A DNA stretch of 64,000 nucleotides from Boudabousia liubingyangii (GTDB lineage: Bacteria > Actinomycetota > Actinomycetes > Actinomycetales > Actinomycetaceae). Under the pieces are notes generated by a model, which was given only the letters and a program-made list of their open reading frames with translations, had not been told where the DNA came from and ran no database searches. The DNA is taken from positions 1 through 64,000 of the forward strand of contig NZ_MQSU01000005.1 in NCBI RefSeq assembly GCF_001907245.1, given 5' to 3'. This document shows, piece after piece, positions 22,859 to 30,877 of the stretch. The position numbers were made by a program, and so were the translations under genes. The first letter of the stretch is position 1; every line of letters begins with the position of its first letter.

Positions 22859-24013
22859 ATGAAAGATCCCGTAAACGAAACTCAAGTCTTCGGCTACCAG
22901 CCCATTGGAGCCGCCCCCAAGCGACGCAAGCGCCGCGGTAAGGGCCTGCCCACACTGCTGGTCACCGCCCTCGTGGTGGGCCTAGGCGCTTGGTTTGGAT
23001 TTATCAAACACTACCCATACGTCATTGAATCACCCGGCCCGACCCTCAACGTCCTGGCAGTAGAAAACGGTGTCCCCTTCGTTCAGGTCCCCGGCCATGA
23101 GCCCGGCCCAAAGGAAGGCAAACTCCGGATGGTTACTGTCAGCCTACGTGGCGGCCCCGGGAACCGTAACGTTACCGGGATCGAAATGCTCCAGGCATAC
23201 TTCAGTAACTCGATGAAGATCGAGCCCTACGAAAAAATGTTCCCAGAGCAGATCTCTGGCGCCGAAGAAACCAAAATTCAGCGTCAATACATGGAAAGCT
23301 CCATGGACAATGCGAAAGCCGCCGCCCTGACTGCCGCGGGCATCAAATTCAAGTCTGAGATTCGCGTCGCCGGCGTCGCCAAAAACTCTGACGCGATCGG
23401 GAAAATGGAACCCGGCGATATTATTCGTCACCTGAAAGCGGGGGAGCGCAGCGAAAACGTGGATTCAACCGCGGAACTATACCGCTTCCTTAACAATACG
23501 CCCGGTGGCACGGTAGTTACCGTGGGCCTAGAAACCGACAAGGGTGAGAATAAAGAAGTAGAGGTAAAGACGCTACCTCGTGATGACGGTAAGTCTGGTT
23601 CGCGCTTCGGGGTTTATATCGGCACCAAGTTCGAGTTCCCCATGGACATCAAGATCAATGTTTCCGAAAACATTGGCGGCCCGTCCGCCGGTACCATTTT
23701 CGCCTTGGCGATCTATGAACGCATTAAGGGTAATGAACTCTCTGGCATTGGTTCGGTAGCCGGTACGGGTACGATCGCCCCGGACGGTGAGGTCGGCCCC
23801 ATCGGTGGGGTAGTGCAGAAGATTTATGGTGCTAAGCGTGACGGGGCTAAGTTCTTCCTGATTCCTAATGAGAACTGTAAGGACCTATCTGGCCACCGTC
23901 TGCCTTCCGGGATTCAGATTGTTCGCACTGATGATTTCAAGATGGCGATCAATAACCTAGAGTCTATTAACCAGGGTAAGACCGATGATCTGCCCACCTG
24001 TCCGGCAGAATAG
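22859..24013 (+). CDS. PDZ domain Lon-like (S16) membrane protease, YlbL/Rv3194c family
   Basis: 384 residues. An Arg/Lys-rich cytoplasmic start (PKRRKRRGKG) and one transmembrane helix (about 31-49) put the rest outside the membrane, beginning with the family stretch YVIESPGPTLNV. A PDZ-like domain spans about 160-240 (AGVAKNSDAIGKMEPGDIIRHL). The C-terminal S16 domain carries the Ser-Lys dyad: serine in NIGGPSAGTIFALA and lysine in YGAKRDGAKFFLIP. The context, between the Zincin_2 protease and PPA1309/UPF0182, equals the Rv3193c-Rv3195 neighbourhood. The substrate is unknown; an envelope quality-control role is inferred. A possible -10 TAATGT (22841-22846) lies shortly upstream, so the leader is very short. 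Confidence 0.93.
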   Translation: MKDPVNETQVFGYQPIGAAPKRRKRRGKGLPTLLVTALVVGLGAWFGFIKHYPYVIESPGPTLNVLAVENGVPFVQVPGHEPGPKEGKLRMVTVSLRGGPGNRNVTGIEMLQAYFSNSMKIEPYEKMFPEQISGAEETKIQRQYMESSMDNAKAAALTAAGIKFKSEIRVAGVAKNSDAIGKMEPGDIIRHLKAGERSENVDSTAELYRFLNNTPGGTVVTVGLETDKGENKEVEVKTLPRDDGKSGSRFGVYIGTKFEFPMDIKINVSENIGGPSAGTIFALAIYERIKGNELSGIGSVAGTGTIAPDGEVGPIGGVVQKIYGAKRDGAKFFLIPNENCKDLSGHRLPSGIQIVRTDDFKMAINNLESINQGKTDDLPTCPAE

Positions 24014-24051
24014 TTTCCTTGCCGAGGGCGCTAGCGCACCTTTTCGAGCGT

Positions 24052-24095
24052 AAATAGTTTGGGCCACTCCCGCCGGGGAGTGGCCCAAACTATTT
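24052..24095. terminator. 20-bp-stem bidirectional terminator
   Basis: Left arm 24052-24071 pairs perfectly with right arm 24076-24095 around a 4-nt GCCG loop. Both ends are A/T-rich (AAATAGTTT and AAACTATTT), so it works in both directions between the convergent genes ending at 24013 and 24151. A single GCCGAGGGCGC arm lies just upstream at 24021-24031. Confidence 0.92.
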
Positions 24096-24150
24096 CCACG
24101 CCTACCTTAGATTTTTGGCTGGCAGACGCGCCGGGTTCATGCCCGGCTGG

Positions 24151-24729
24151 CTAGGCTTCGGGTCCTTCGGGTTCGAAGGTGGCTAGGAGGGCGGCGGTCA
24201 GATCAGGAATCAGATCTGAGCTTTCTACGACTGAGTCGTCATCGTCGTGCGAACGAGCCCGCAGTGCGCACCACTGCTGCCCCGTGCGTAGTACGCCGGC
24301 GCAGATACGGACCTCGTCGCGGTCGGGGTGCTCGGCAAAGAAGCGGGCAGCTTCCTCGGCATCTTCGGGGGCTTGGGCTTCTACCTCGGGCGGAACGGAG
24401 ACGCGTTCCAAGGTGACAGCCATGCCGGCAACCTGTTCGGGCCAAGCTAGATAACCTAGGGTTTCCATGACGTCGGCACTGGAGAGGTCTTCCTGAATGA
24501 CCGCGGTCAGGTGAGCGGGATTAGCGGCTAGTTGAGGCTCTAGGTAATCCCGGTAGCCTTCGGGCAATTGTGGGTCTTCTAAAAGGTCTTTTGAGGGGAC
24601 CAGGGCATAGACGGTCGGGGCGTGGTCCCAACCGTTGCGGGAGGCTTCTTTTTCAATCTCTTTCACTGCCAGCGCAAGCGCGACAGCCTGGGGATCTACC
24701 CCAAGTGCTTCAATATCCATGAAAACCAT
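24151..24729 (-). CDS. PPA1309 family protein
   Basis: 192 residues, cytoplasmic, acidic, with no signal or membrane segment. Conserved stretches of the family: GWDHAPTVYALVPSKDLL, LTAVIQEDL, LAWPEQVAGMAVTLERV, FFAEHPDRDEVRICAGVLRTGQQWCALR, DLIPDLTAALLATF. The family is actinobacterial, of unknown function, and is found next to the PDZ protease and UPF0182 genes as here. A -10-like TATTTT on the minus strand (24737-24742) ends 7 nt before the ATG, consistent with a leaderless mRNA. The gene diverges from the UPF0182 gene. Confidence 0.88.
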   Translation of the reverse strand: MVFMDIEALGVDPQAVALALAVKEIEKEASRNGWDHAPTVYALVPSKDLLEDPQLPEGYRDYLEPQLAANPAHLTAVIQEDLSSADVMETLGYLAWPEQVAGMAVTLERVSVPPEVEAQAPEDAEEAARFFAEHPDRDEVRICAGVLRTGQQWCALRARSHDDDDSVVESSDLIPDLTAALLATFEPEGPEA

Positions 24730-24826
24730 TGTCCCAAAAATATTTCGCTTTGTTGACTGAGATAGACGTTTTGAGGTTTTTCAGTCACCATATAAGGACA
24801 CCGTTCACCGAACCGAAAGGCGACAC

Positions 24827-27800
24827 GTGTTCAATAACTCTTGGTCTGGGATCCCTGAAGACGAGGATCCAAAGAAGCAACCTGAGTCCTCGGGCGGACG
24901 CCCGGAAGACCCAAAGGAGGGCGAAGAGCGCGCAGAAAACGGCCGCTCGTCCGACGCTAACGGAGCCTTCCCCTTCGATCTAAGCGCCCTATTCGGCACC
25001 CTAGGGGGCGCCGGCAATCAGCGCGATCAGGAGGATGGCAACCGTGGATCAGGAGGTTCTGGTAACGGTAATGGTCGCGGTTTCGGTGGCTTCGGCATGG
25101 GCGGCCCGCGCGGTCCTCGAGGCCCCCAAGGCCCCGGATTTTCTTTCGGATCAATGAAACCCATCCTTAAGCACCCGGGCACCATCGTGCTGCTGATCGT
25201 CCTCTTAACGGGCGGCTTCATCTACGGCGTCTCCGGGATCTGGACCGATGTCCTCTGGTACAACCAGATTGGTTACGCTTCGGTCTTCTGGACGCGCATC
25301 CTAGTCATGGGCGGACTATTCCTCTTGGGAACCGTTTTGCAGGCACTGGTTTTGTGGCTCTACCTGACCTTCTCATACCGGGCTTTGGTAAATAAGGGGA
25401 TTGCCCTAAATCCCAATATGAAGTCCTACCGGGAAGGCCTAGAAAATAGCCGGAAGCTCATCTTCATTGTGCTACCGATCGTTTTCGGTGCCACCACCGG
25501 CTTGAGCTTGATGGCGAATTGGCGGGAAGTCCTACTCTGGTGGCACTCTAGCCCCTTCCCGGATGTCGATCCGATCTTCGGCTATAACATTTCCTTCTTC
25601 GTCTTCACCCTGCCGGTCTTGCAGCTAGTCCTGCAGTTCCTCTCCCAACTACTAATCGTGGGCCTAATTGCCGGCACCGTAATCCACTACCTATACGGTG
25701 GCATTCAGCTTTTCCCCAAGTGGCGTGTCCTCAAGATTACCCGCATCCAACTGGGGCTAACCGCCGCGGTACTAGCCCTGATTTACGGCGCCCGTATGTG
25801 GGTCCGTCGCTACGCACTACTAGCCCAGGTTAATGACACAGCTCTGGGCGTTGACGGTGGTATGTACCGGGAAATCTCAGCTCAGCTGCCGGCCCAGTCG
25901 ATCCTCGCGATCACCTGCGTGATTGTGGCCGCAATGTTCGTGCTAGCTGCCTTCCGCGATACCTGGAAACTACCAACCGCGGCTTTGGCGGTACTGATTG
26001 TCTCCCAGCTAGTGGTGGGCTCTGCTTACCCGGCTCTAATCCAGCAGTTCAAGGTTGTCCCTAACGCGCAAGAGCTAGAATCCCCCTACATTCAGCACAA
26101 TATCGACGCCACCCTGAAAGCCTACGGGATGGACAATGTCGACTACACGACCTCGGACGCGGTAACTACCGCCAGTGCCGGGCAGCTGCGTAAGGACTCT
26201 GAATCCACCGCCCAGATTCGTCTTCTGGACCCGAACGTGGTTTCCCCGACCTTCACCCAGGTTCAGCAAAACCGCCTCTACTACGGTTTCGATGACCAGC
26301 TCTCGGTTGACCGCTACAACATTGACGGCCAACTACGCGATACCGTGATTGCCGTCCGTGAACTAAACCAGGCCGGCCTAGCCCCCGAACAGCGTAACTG
26401 GGTTAACGACCACACGGTTTACACCCACGGTTTCGGTGTCGTAGCCGCTTACGGTAATACCGCGAACGCGGACGGCCGCCCGGACTTCTCTGAAAGCTCC
26501 ATCCCGTCCGTGGGCTTCCTTGGCGACTATGAGCCGCGGGTTTACTTCGGTCGTTCCATGCCGGAATACTCCATTGTGGGTGGACCGAAGAGTGATGGTA
26601 AGAACGGCCAGGAACTTGACTACCCGGATGATAAGGCCGAGGGCGGCCAGGTAAAGACCACTTACCAGGGTGACGGTGGCCCGTCCGTGGGTAACTTCTG
26701 GAACAAGCTTCTGTACTCCATTAAGTTCCGTTCCACTGACCTCTTCTTCTCTGACCAGGTCAACCCCAAGTCGCAGATTCTTTACACCCGTACTCCCGAG
26801 GATCGCGTGGCCGCCGTGGCCCCGTACCTGACCTTGGAACGTAAAGCCTACCCGGCAGTGGTCGATATGGACGGCGATCCCAAGACCCCTAAGCGACTAG
26901 TTTGGATCTTGGATGCCTACACCACGACCGATAACTACCCGTATGCACAGCACACGGAAATCGATCGGGTAACCCAGGACTCGACCACCGGGAACACCGG
27001 CTTGTACAGCCCCCGTTCACGCGTGAACTACATCCGTAACTCCGTGAAGGCCGTAGTTGATGCTTACGACGGTAAGGTCACGCTCTACCAGTGGGATCAG
27101 TCCGATCCGATCCTGAAGGCCTGGATGGGTGTCTTCCCCGGTAAGGTCAAGCCGACCACTGAGATCTCTGGTGACCTAATGGCTCACCTCCGCTACCCGG
27201 AGGACCTGTTCAAACTACAGCGTCACCTACTGGCTACCTACCACGTCACTGACGCGAAGGACTACTACACCGGTGGCGACCGCTGGCGTATCCCCGGCGA
27301 CCCCACGGTTGATGGTGGCGACGCTACCTCGCAGCCACCGTACTACTTGACGCTTAAGATGCCTGGCCAGGACAAGGCACAGTTCTCACTGTCCTCCGTC
27401 TACGTCCCGGGTGGTTCTTCAAAGCGTGAAGCCATGGCCGGCTACATTGCGGTTGACTCTGAGACCGGTGATCAACCCGGCAAGATTCGTGAAGGCTTCG
27501 GTAAGTTGCGCATTATGGCCCTGCCGTCTTCAACTACGGTTCCCGGCCCCGGTCAGGTTCAGTCGAACCTTTCCTCCAAGCCGCAGGTCTCTAAGGAACT
27601 TAACCTGATGAACCAGCGTGGTTCGCAGGTTATCCGCGGTAACCTCTTGACCCTTCCGGTCGGTGGTGGCCTGCTCTACGTGCAGCCGGTTTACGTTAAG
27701 TCTTCACAGGGTACGGCTTTCCCGCTCTTGCGTTCGGTGCTAGTTTCCTTCGGTGAAAAGGTGGGCTTCGCCCCGACCCTAGCTGAGGCCCTAGACCAGG

Positions 27801-28132
27801 TCTTTGGTGGCGACGCAGGTGCGGCTACCGGCGATGAAGCTATTGCCGGTAAGAAGCCTTCCTTGAGCGAGGACGCCCCGCCGGCTTCTGAACCTAGCGC
27901 TTCCGTTGAGGCCCCCGGTTCCGTTGAGGCCCCGGCTAAACCGGTAACCCCGCCGGCAGCGCCCGCGGCACCTTCTGGTGACCTAAAGCAGGCTCTAGAG
28001 AATGCCCGACAGGCCATGGAGGAATCACAACAGGCCATGAAGGCGGGCGACTGGGCCCGCTATGGCGAAGCACAAAAGCGCCTGCAGCAGGCTTTGGAAG
28101 AAGCTGTCAAACTGCAGGAAGCAAACAAGTAA
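24827..28132 (+). CDS. UPF0182 family large membrane protein (Rv3193c-like)
   Basis: 1101 residues from a GTG with AAAGG 6 nt upstream. A Gly/Arg/Pro-rich cytoplasmic N-terminus (about 110 residues) is followed by seven or so transmembrane helices (about 120-420, including WTDVLWYNQIGYASVFWTR, typical of the family) and a large extracellular domain (about 420-1010) with stretches such as SPYIQHNIDATLKAYG, NFWNKLLYSIKFRS and LYTRTPEDRVAAVAPYL. A Pro/Ala/Ser linker and a C-terminal Gln/Glu-rich coiled coil (about 1050-1101) close the protein, as in mycobacterial homologues. The molecular role is unknown. The second half uses Lys/Gly/Arg codons typical of well-expressed genes. arcA follows after 9 nt. 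Confidence 0.93.
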   Translation: MFNNSWSGIPEDEDPKKQPESSGGRPEDPKEGEERAENGRSSDANGAFPFDLSALFGTLGGAGNQRDQEDGNRGSGGSGNGNGRGFGGFGMGGPRGPRGPQGPGFSFGSMKPILKHPGTIVLLIVLLTGGFIYGVSGIWTDVLWYNQIGYASVFWTRILVMGGLFLLGTVLQALVLWLYLTFSYRALVNKGIALNPNMKSYREGLENSRKLIFIVLPIVFGATTGLSLMANWREVLLWWHSSPFPDVDPIFGYNISFFVFTLPVLQLVLQFLSQLLIVGLIAGTVIHYLYGGIQLFPKWRVLKITRIQLGLTAAVLALIYGARMWVRRYALLAQVNDTALGVDGGMYREISAQLPAQSILAITCVIVAAMFVLAAFRDTWKLPTAALAVLIVSQLVVGSAYPALIQQFKVVPNAQELESPYIQHNIDATLKAYGMDNVDYTTSDAVTTASAGQLRKDSESTAQIRLLDPNVVSPTFTQVQQNRLYYGFDDQLSVDRYNIDGQLRDTVIAVRELNQAGLAPEQRNWVNDHTVYTHGFGVVAAYGNTANADGRPDFSESSIPSVGFLGDYEPRVYFGRSMPEYSIVGGPKSDGKNGQELDYPDDKAEGGQVKTTYQGDGGPSVGNFWNKLLYSIKFRSTDLFFSDQVNPKSQILYTRTPEDRVAAVAPYLTLERKAYPAVVDMDGDPKTPKRLVWILDAYTTTDNYPYAQHTEIDRVTQDSTTGNTGLYSPRSRVNYIRNSVKAVVDAYDGKVTLYQWDQSDPILKAWMGVFPGKVKPTTEISGDLMAHLRYPEDLFKLQRHLLATYHVTDAKDYYTGGDRWRIPGDPTVDGGDATSQPPYYLTLKMPGQDKAQFSLSSVYVPGGSSKREAMAGYIAVDSETGDQPGKIREGFGKLRIMALPSSTTVPGPGQVQSNLSSKPQVSKELNLMNQRGSQVIRGNLLTLPVGGGLLYVQPVYVKSSQGTAFPLLRSVLVSFGEKVGFAPTLAEALDQVFGGDAGAATGDEAIAGKKPSLSEDAPPASEPSASVEAPGSVEAPAKPVTPPAAPAAPSGDLKQALENARQAMEESQQAMKAGDWARYGEAQKRLQQALEEAVKLQEANK

Positions 28133-28141
28133 AGGAAAATC

Positions 28142-29386
28142 GTGAGTTTTCAAGTCGCTTCTGAGGTTGGACGTCTCAAGACGGTCATCGTGCACCGTCC
28201 GGGGAAAGAGTTCACCAGGCTCTCACCGTCCAACAAGGAAGACTTACTATTCGATGATGTCTTGTGGCTCAATCGCGCCCGACAGGAGCATGATCGCTTC
28301 GTCGGGGCGATGGCCGCTAACGGGGTGCGGGTGCTGCATTTCGAGCACCTGCTAGGGGAGGCTCTAGAAAATCCTGAGGGTAGAGACTTCATTCTTGAAC
28401 ACTCATTTGCTCCAGCCTTTGTGGACCCAGAAATCTTGGTTCCGCTTCGGGATCACGCCTCTGAACTCTCTGGTGCTGACTTGGCAGAATTGCTGATTGC
28501 CGGCGTCACGGAATCTGAGTATGAGGAACTAGTGGGACAAAAACTTCCCGAACGGGTTGCTTCCCGAGGTGGCATGGTCCTTCCTTGCCTGCCCAACCAC
28601 CTCTTTGCCCGCGACGCTTCCGCTTGGGCCTACGGCGGGGTGAGCGTGAACCTAATGCGGATGCCGGCCCGGCGACGTGAATCGATCAACCTGCACACCC
28701 TCTACACCTATCACCCGGAGTTTGCCGGACAGGATTTCAAACGCTGGGATACGGAAGCCTTCCTAGCCCAACCAGAGAACCCTGAGTTCAGCGATCTGGA
28801 ACATAGTATTGAGGGAGGTGACATTTGCATTATTGGAAATGGTGCCGTGATGGTGGGCGTCTCTGAACGCACGGGCCTTGATGGCGTCCGAAATCTAGCT
28901 CGCAGCCTGTTCAACCAGGGAGCCGCAAAGACCGTTATCGCCCTTAAACTGCCCATTTCTAGAGCGTTCATGCACCTCGATACCGTCATGACCATGGCTG
29001 ATGAAGGAACTTTCTTAGCCTACCAGGGTCTGGGGAAGGTACCGTCCATTACCATGCGTTCCGGGGCCAACGGGCAGCTGGAAGAGACCACTGATGATGG
29101 CCCGGGCATGTACGACGTCATCGCTAAAGCCCTAGGCTTGGATGCCATTAAGGTATTGGTCAATGAGGTAGACCCGTTGACCGCTGAACGCGACCAGTGG
29201 AATGACGCCTGTAACCTGCTTGCCCTAGCGCCCGGTAAGGTACTGGCCTACGAACGTAACGAGCAGGCTAATGCCTACCTAGAAAGCCAGGGGATTGAGG
29301 TTATTGCCGTTCCTGGTGCTGAGCTGGGTCGTGGCCGTGGTGGCCCGCGTTGTATGTCCTGCCCGGTTGATCGCGAAGCCCTCTAA
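28142..29386 (+). CDS. arcA: Arginine deiminase
   Basis: 414 residues from a GTG with AAAGGA 4 nt upstream. It hydrolyses free L-arginine to citrulline plus ammonia. Guanidino-modifying superfamily motifs: N-terminal EVGRLKTVIVHRPG, LPNHLFARDASAW (catalytic Asp), SIEGGDICIIG, MHLDTVMTM (His/Asp), and the C-terminal nucleophile in RGGPRCMSCPVDRE. No ornithine carbamoyltransferase, carbamate kinase or arginine-ornithine antiporter gene lies beside it, so the full ATP-yielding pathway is either encoded elsewhere or absent. The 9-nt gap to the UPF0182 gene suggests co-transcription. A 24-base repeat duplicated in tandem straddles its stop codon. Confidence 0.95.
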   Translation: MSFQVASEVGRLKTVIVHRPGKEFTRLSPSNKEDLLFDDVLWLNRARQEHDRFVGAMAANGVRVLHFEHLLGEALENPEGRDFILEHSFAPAFVDPEILVPLRDHASELSGADLAELLIAGVTESEYEELVGQKLPERVASRGGMVLPCLPNHLFARDASAWAYGGVSVNLMRMPARRRESINLHTLYTYHPEFAGQDFKRWDTEAFLAQPENPEFSDLEHSIEGGDICIIGNGAVMVGVSERTGLDGVRNLARSLFNQGAAKTVIALKLPISRAFMHLDTVMTMADEGTFLAYQGLGKVPSITMRSGANGQLEETTDDGPGMYDVIAKALGLDAIKVLVNEVDPLTAERDQWNDACNLLALAPGKVLAYERNEQANAYLESQGIEVIAVPGAELGRGRGGPRCMSCPVDREAL

Positions 29387-29431
29387 CTAGCAGCTTTCGC
29401 TTTCTGACTAACTAGCAGCTTTCGCTTTCTG
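29383..29431. repeat. Tandem duplication, 24-base unit, period 25, spanning the arcA stop
   Basis: A unit beginning CTAACTAGCAGC and ending CGCTTTCTG is present at 29383-29406 and 29408-29431 with identical sequence. The first copy contains the arcA TAA stop (29384-29386). Probably a slippage duplication. Confidence 0.85.
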
Positions 29432-29579
29432 CCTGTTGCCCATGGTGGACTAAGAACAGCCTTCTAGGCCCCAGTGATAGGTCCTCAAGGTTGGTTTAAA
29501 GAGCTGACGCTTTGCCTGGGTGTCACCCCGAAAATGGCGGTTTTATGGGCAATCGTGAGCAATGGCACCGTCCTAAGAC

Positions 29580-29608
29580 TTGCTTCTGACCCTCAGGGGC
29601 CGTAAGCT
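29580..29608 (+). promoter_or_regulatory. Promoter of the initiator tRNA gene (TTGCTT-17-TAAGCT)
   Basis: -35 TTGCTT 29580-29585, spacer 17 bp, -10 TAAGCT 29603-29608. Transcription would start about 5 nt before the mature tRNA 5' end. The gap 29432-29579 shows no gene. Confidence 0.6.
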
Positions 29609-29620
29609 AGAGGACGTTGA

Positions 29621-29697
<77 letters not shown>

Positions 29698-29701
29698 AGA
29701 T

Positions 29702-29742
29702 AAAACGGAACTGAAACGATTAATCGTTCAGTTCCGTTTTTG
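29702..29742 (+). terminator. Terminator of the tRNA gene
   Basis: AAAACGGAACTGAAACGAT pairs with ATCGTTCAGTTCCGTTTT (one bulged A), giving a stem of about 18 bp with a TTTTT tail. It begins 4 nt after the tRNA CCA end. Confidence 0.93.
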
Positions 29743-29803
29743 TTTGCCCAAAAACAGCCCGGAAATGCTTGTTTCTTCAGTCCCGGTTTGGAAAGATTAA
29801 TCC

Positions 29804-30790
29804 ATGAACGGGGAACCTCAGCAGCGGCCACGCCAAAATCCACGACCCGTCCAACAAAAGGTCCTAGCCTCCAGTCGGACACGTCACTGGGTGCGTATCT
29901 TCGCGGCCTTCGTCGCTTTCATCCTAGTCATCTTGGGCTTCTTCTTTGTCAACCAGGTAGTCCTAGGCCAAAGATGGCAGTTTAACCAAACCGCAGTCGA
30001 AGAGAACTACACGGAACCTGATCTAAACGCCAAAGCGGCACTCTTGATCAACCTTGAGGATCCCAGCCACCCGCTCATGGCCAAGGGTGGGGACACGAAA
30101 CTCCCACCCGCCTCACTGGCAAAACTCTTTGTCACCCAGTATGCGATGACGATCCTAGAGCCCTTAGATTCCGTGGCCGTGGGGGATGAACTAGCGCTGG
30201 TTCCCGAACACACCTCTAGGGCGCAGCTAATCAAGGGACGTTATTCGGCCCGGCAGTTAGCCCGCGCTGCTTTGATCCCCTCGGGCTCTGATGCCGCCTA
30301 TGCGTTAGCCGCGGGTGCTGCCCGAAAGATGGGCCAACAGGGTAGTCCTCAAGAACAGATCGATTTCTTCCTAGAGAAGATGCATGAGCACCTGGCCCAG
30401 CAGGGATTCAAACACACCTACATTCATGAGCCCTGCGGCTTTGAACCCGGCTCTTATACGACGGCTAATGAAGCCGCGAAGATCGCCATGTTGACCCTAG
30501 AAAATCCCCTCCTGGCCCAGATAGTTTCCACCAGCGAGCAGGTGCTCTTACAGCCCGACGGTAAAGAACTCACGATGAAAACCACGAACCTGTTCCTCAA
30601 GCCGAAAAGCCCCTTCTACGATCCCAACTTTGCGGGGGTGAAGACCGGCTCCCTAGAGGACCTAACGAACCTTGTGGGCCTCTACCAGCACCATAATCGC
30701 AAGTACCTGACCGTGATTCTAAGTTCTGACACTGACGAAAACCGCTACCGGGATACGAACGCGCTCCTTAGGGCTGCGCACCTAAAATAA
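29804..30790 (+). CDS. Serine-type D-alanyl-D-alanine carboxypeptidase (S11-like)
   Basis: 328 residues. A basic cytoplasmic start, one membrane anchor (about 26-48, IFAAFVAFILVILGFFF) and an extracytoplasmic penicillin-binding domain. Active-site elements: SxxK in PPASLAKLF (about residue 103), the second motif as PSGSDAAYA (SGS where SGN is usual) and VKTGSLED for KTG. The family trims the terminal D-Ala from stem peptides and sets cross-linking. The SGS variant may lower or change activity. The ATG has GGAAAG 8 nt upstream. The hairpin at 30791-30828 ends the transcript. With murI and the L,D-transpeptidase it belongs to the cell-wall genes of this window. Confidence 0.85.
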   Translation: MNGEPQQRPRQNPRPVQQKVLASSRTRHWVRIFAAFVAFILVILGFFFVNQVVLGQRWQFNQTAVEENYTEPDLNAKAALLINLEDPSHPLMAKGGDTKLPPASLAKLFVTQYAMTILEPLDSVAVGDELALVPEHTSRAQLIKGRYSARQLARAALIPSGSDAAYALAAGAARKMGQQGSPQEQIDFFLEKMHEHLAQQGFKHTYIHEPCGFEPGSYTTANEAAKIAMLTLENPLLAQIVSTSEQVLLQPDGKELTMKTTNLFLKPKSPFYDPNFAGVKTGSLEDLTNLVGLYQHHNRKYLTVILSSDTDENRYRDTNALLRAAHLK

Positions 30791-30828
30791 GCCGAGGACG
30801 CGCAGTAACTAAACCACGCGCCCTCGGC
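30791..30828. terminator. Hairpin terminator with the GCCGAGGGCGCG arm
   Basis: GCCGAGGACGCG (30791-30802) pairs with CGCGCCCTCGGC (30817-30828) with one mismatch and a 14-nt loop. It starts right after the carboxypeptidase stop and lies 50 nt from the convergent ABC permease end. The right arm is identical to an arm of the hairpin at 9641-9682. Confidence 0.7.
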
Positions 30829-30877
30829 CAAAGGGAAAGTCACCTTAGGGCTGTCGCCTTAGGTGAGCACCCACAGA

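Noticed and set aside
29383-29431. Possible start of a CRISPR array
   Set aside because: Two tandem copies with a 1-nt gap have no spacers, and no cas genes are present in the window.
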